Assembly: GCA_947447835.1 (NCBI GenBank)
Contig: CANFLP010000012.1
Coordinates: 1-24,758 of the forward strand
Origin: Bacteroidota bacterium
GTDB lineage: Bacteria > Bacteroidota > Bacteroidia > Chitinophagales > Chitinophagaceae
Direction: 5' to 3'
DNA: 24,758 nucleotides
Part shown: piece by piece, positions 24,264-24,758 of the stretch
Layout: every line of letters starts with the position of its first letter
Numbering within the stretch: position 1 is the first letter of the stretch
Translations under genes and position numbers: made by a program
The notes under the pieces: model-generated
Database searches by the model: none
Told to the model about the DNA's origin: nothing
What the model saw: only the letters and a program-made list of their open reading frames with translations

Positions 24264-24758
24264 ATGAATAAAGTATGGTTGATAACAGGATGTTCAACAG
24301 GTTTTGGACGTTTTTTGGCAATAGAGGCATTGGCTAAAGGGTATAATGTGGTAGTAGCTGCAAGAAATACAAATGATGTGCAGGATATCGTTACTAATTA
24401 CCCTGAAACATCCTTAGTGATTAAATTGGATGTGACTGTTGGTGATCAAATAAGTGATGCTGTTGCATTGACTATGGCTAAATTTGGTCAGATAGATGTG
24501 TTAGTAAATAATGCAGGTATTGGTTATTTTGGCGCGGTAGAAGAAAGCGAGGAGGCTGAAGTGCGCCGAATGTTTGAAATAAACGTATTTGGATTAGCAC
24601 ATATGACTAAAGCAGTTTTACCAATTATGCGTAAACAAAGAAGCGGTCATATTTTAAATGTTGCTTCTATTGGTGGCCTACGTGCTTTTCCTGGTGTTGG
24701 ATTTTACAACGCTACCAAATTTGCGGTAGATGGTTTAAGTGAGGCATTAAGCAAGGAA
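24264..24758 (+). CDS. SDR-family NAD(P)-dependent oxidoreductase (C-terminus cut by window edge)
   Basis: The first 165 codons of a classical short-chain dehydrogenase/reductase, cytoplasmic, substrate unknown. The cofactor motif is TGCSTGFG near residues 8-15, then LDVT, VLVNNAG with the structural NNAG, an IxVA catalytic-Ser region (ILNVASIGG) and YNATK with the catalytic Tyr and Lys, all in normal order and spacing. The sequence around the cofactor motif (VWLITGCSTGFGR) resembles the general 'oxidoreductase' SDR subgroup, not fatty-acid FabG. The ATG at 24264 follows an A-rich stretch and a good promoter. The frame is still open at the window end. Confidence 0.93.
   Translation, partial: MNKVWLITGCSTGFGRFLAIEALAKGYNVVVAARNTNDVQDIVTNYPETSLVIKLDVTVGDQISDAVALTMAKFGQIDVLVNNAGIGYFGAVEESEEAEVRRMFEINVFGLAHMTKAVLPIMRKQRSGHILNVASIGGLRAFPGVGFYNATKFAVDGLSEALSKE

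Noticed and set aside
1..24758. Search for tRNA, rRNA, CRISPR arrays, insertion sequences, toxin-antitoxin or phage-defence genes
   Set aside because: Nothing with the needed motifs or repeats was seen; the region is densely packed with metabolic and envelope genes.

Overview
The window looks like chromosome of a member of the Bacteroidota, probably a Chitinophaga-type lineage (inference). It is AT-rich. Secreted proteins often carry a signal peptide ending in A-Q, and there is an STN/TonB receptor with a carboxypeptidase-like domain beside a DUF4249-type lipoprotein. Several intergenic regions carry the Bacteroidota -7 promoter element TAnnTTTG, while Shine-Dalgarno sequences are mostly absent. 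No rRNA, tRNA, CRISPR array, insertion sequence or attachment site was seen, and no stretch over 300 bases lacks a gene.

Positions 1-4257 (cell-wall recycling and neighbours): a Gfo/Idh/MocA oxidoreductase cut by the window start diverges from anmK (anhydro-MurNAc kinase). anmK converges on murQ (MurNAc-6-phosphate etherase). AnmK makes MurNAc-6-P and MurQ cleaves it to GlcNAc-6-P and lactate, so the two give consecutive steps of peptidoglycan recycling. An exported-looking PLP enzyme lies directly upstream of murQ and overlaps its start by 8 bases.

Positions 4258-11674 (envelope and surface glycans): an Omp85-type barrel without POTRA domains; a convergent lipoprotein with a CBM9/DOMON-like region and a Gly/Met/Arg repeat tail; a multi-pass GT-C-like membrane protein; and a 1154-residue protein that joins a GH18-like domain, a NodB-type polysaccharide deacetylase and a processive GT2 glycosyltransferase in one chain. 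The last resembles a one-protein PgaB+PgaC-like machine for making and trimming an amino-sugar polymer.

Positions 11671-24003 (one long minus-strand cluster): seven genes with gaps of 1 to 26 bases read S10 serine carboxypeptidase, exported amidohydrolase of the Xaa-Pro/Xaa-Arg dipeptidase type, S9 prolyl-oligopeptidase-like peptidase, a 248-residue secreted protein of unknown function, STN/TonB-dependent receptor, DUF4249-type lipoprotein, and a large MG2-like protein ending in a TonB-plug-like segment. The layout suggests an operon for breaking down and importing peptides; this is the best candidate in the window for an undescribed system. A divergent SDR oxidoreductase with a well-formed promoter begins after it and runs off the window end.
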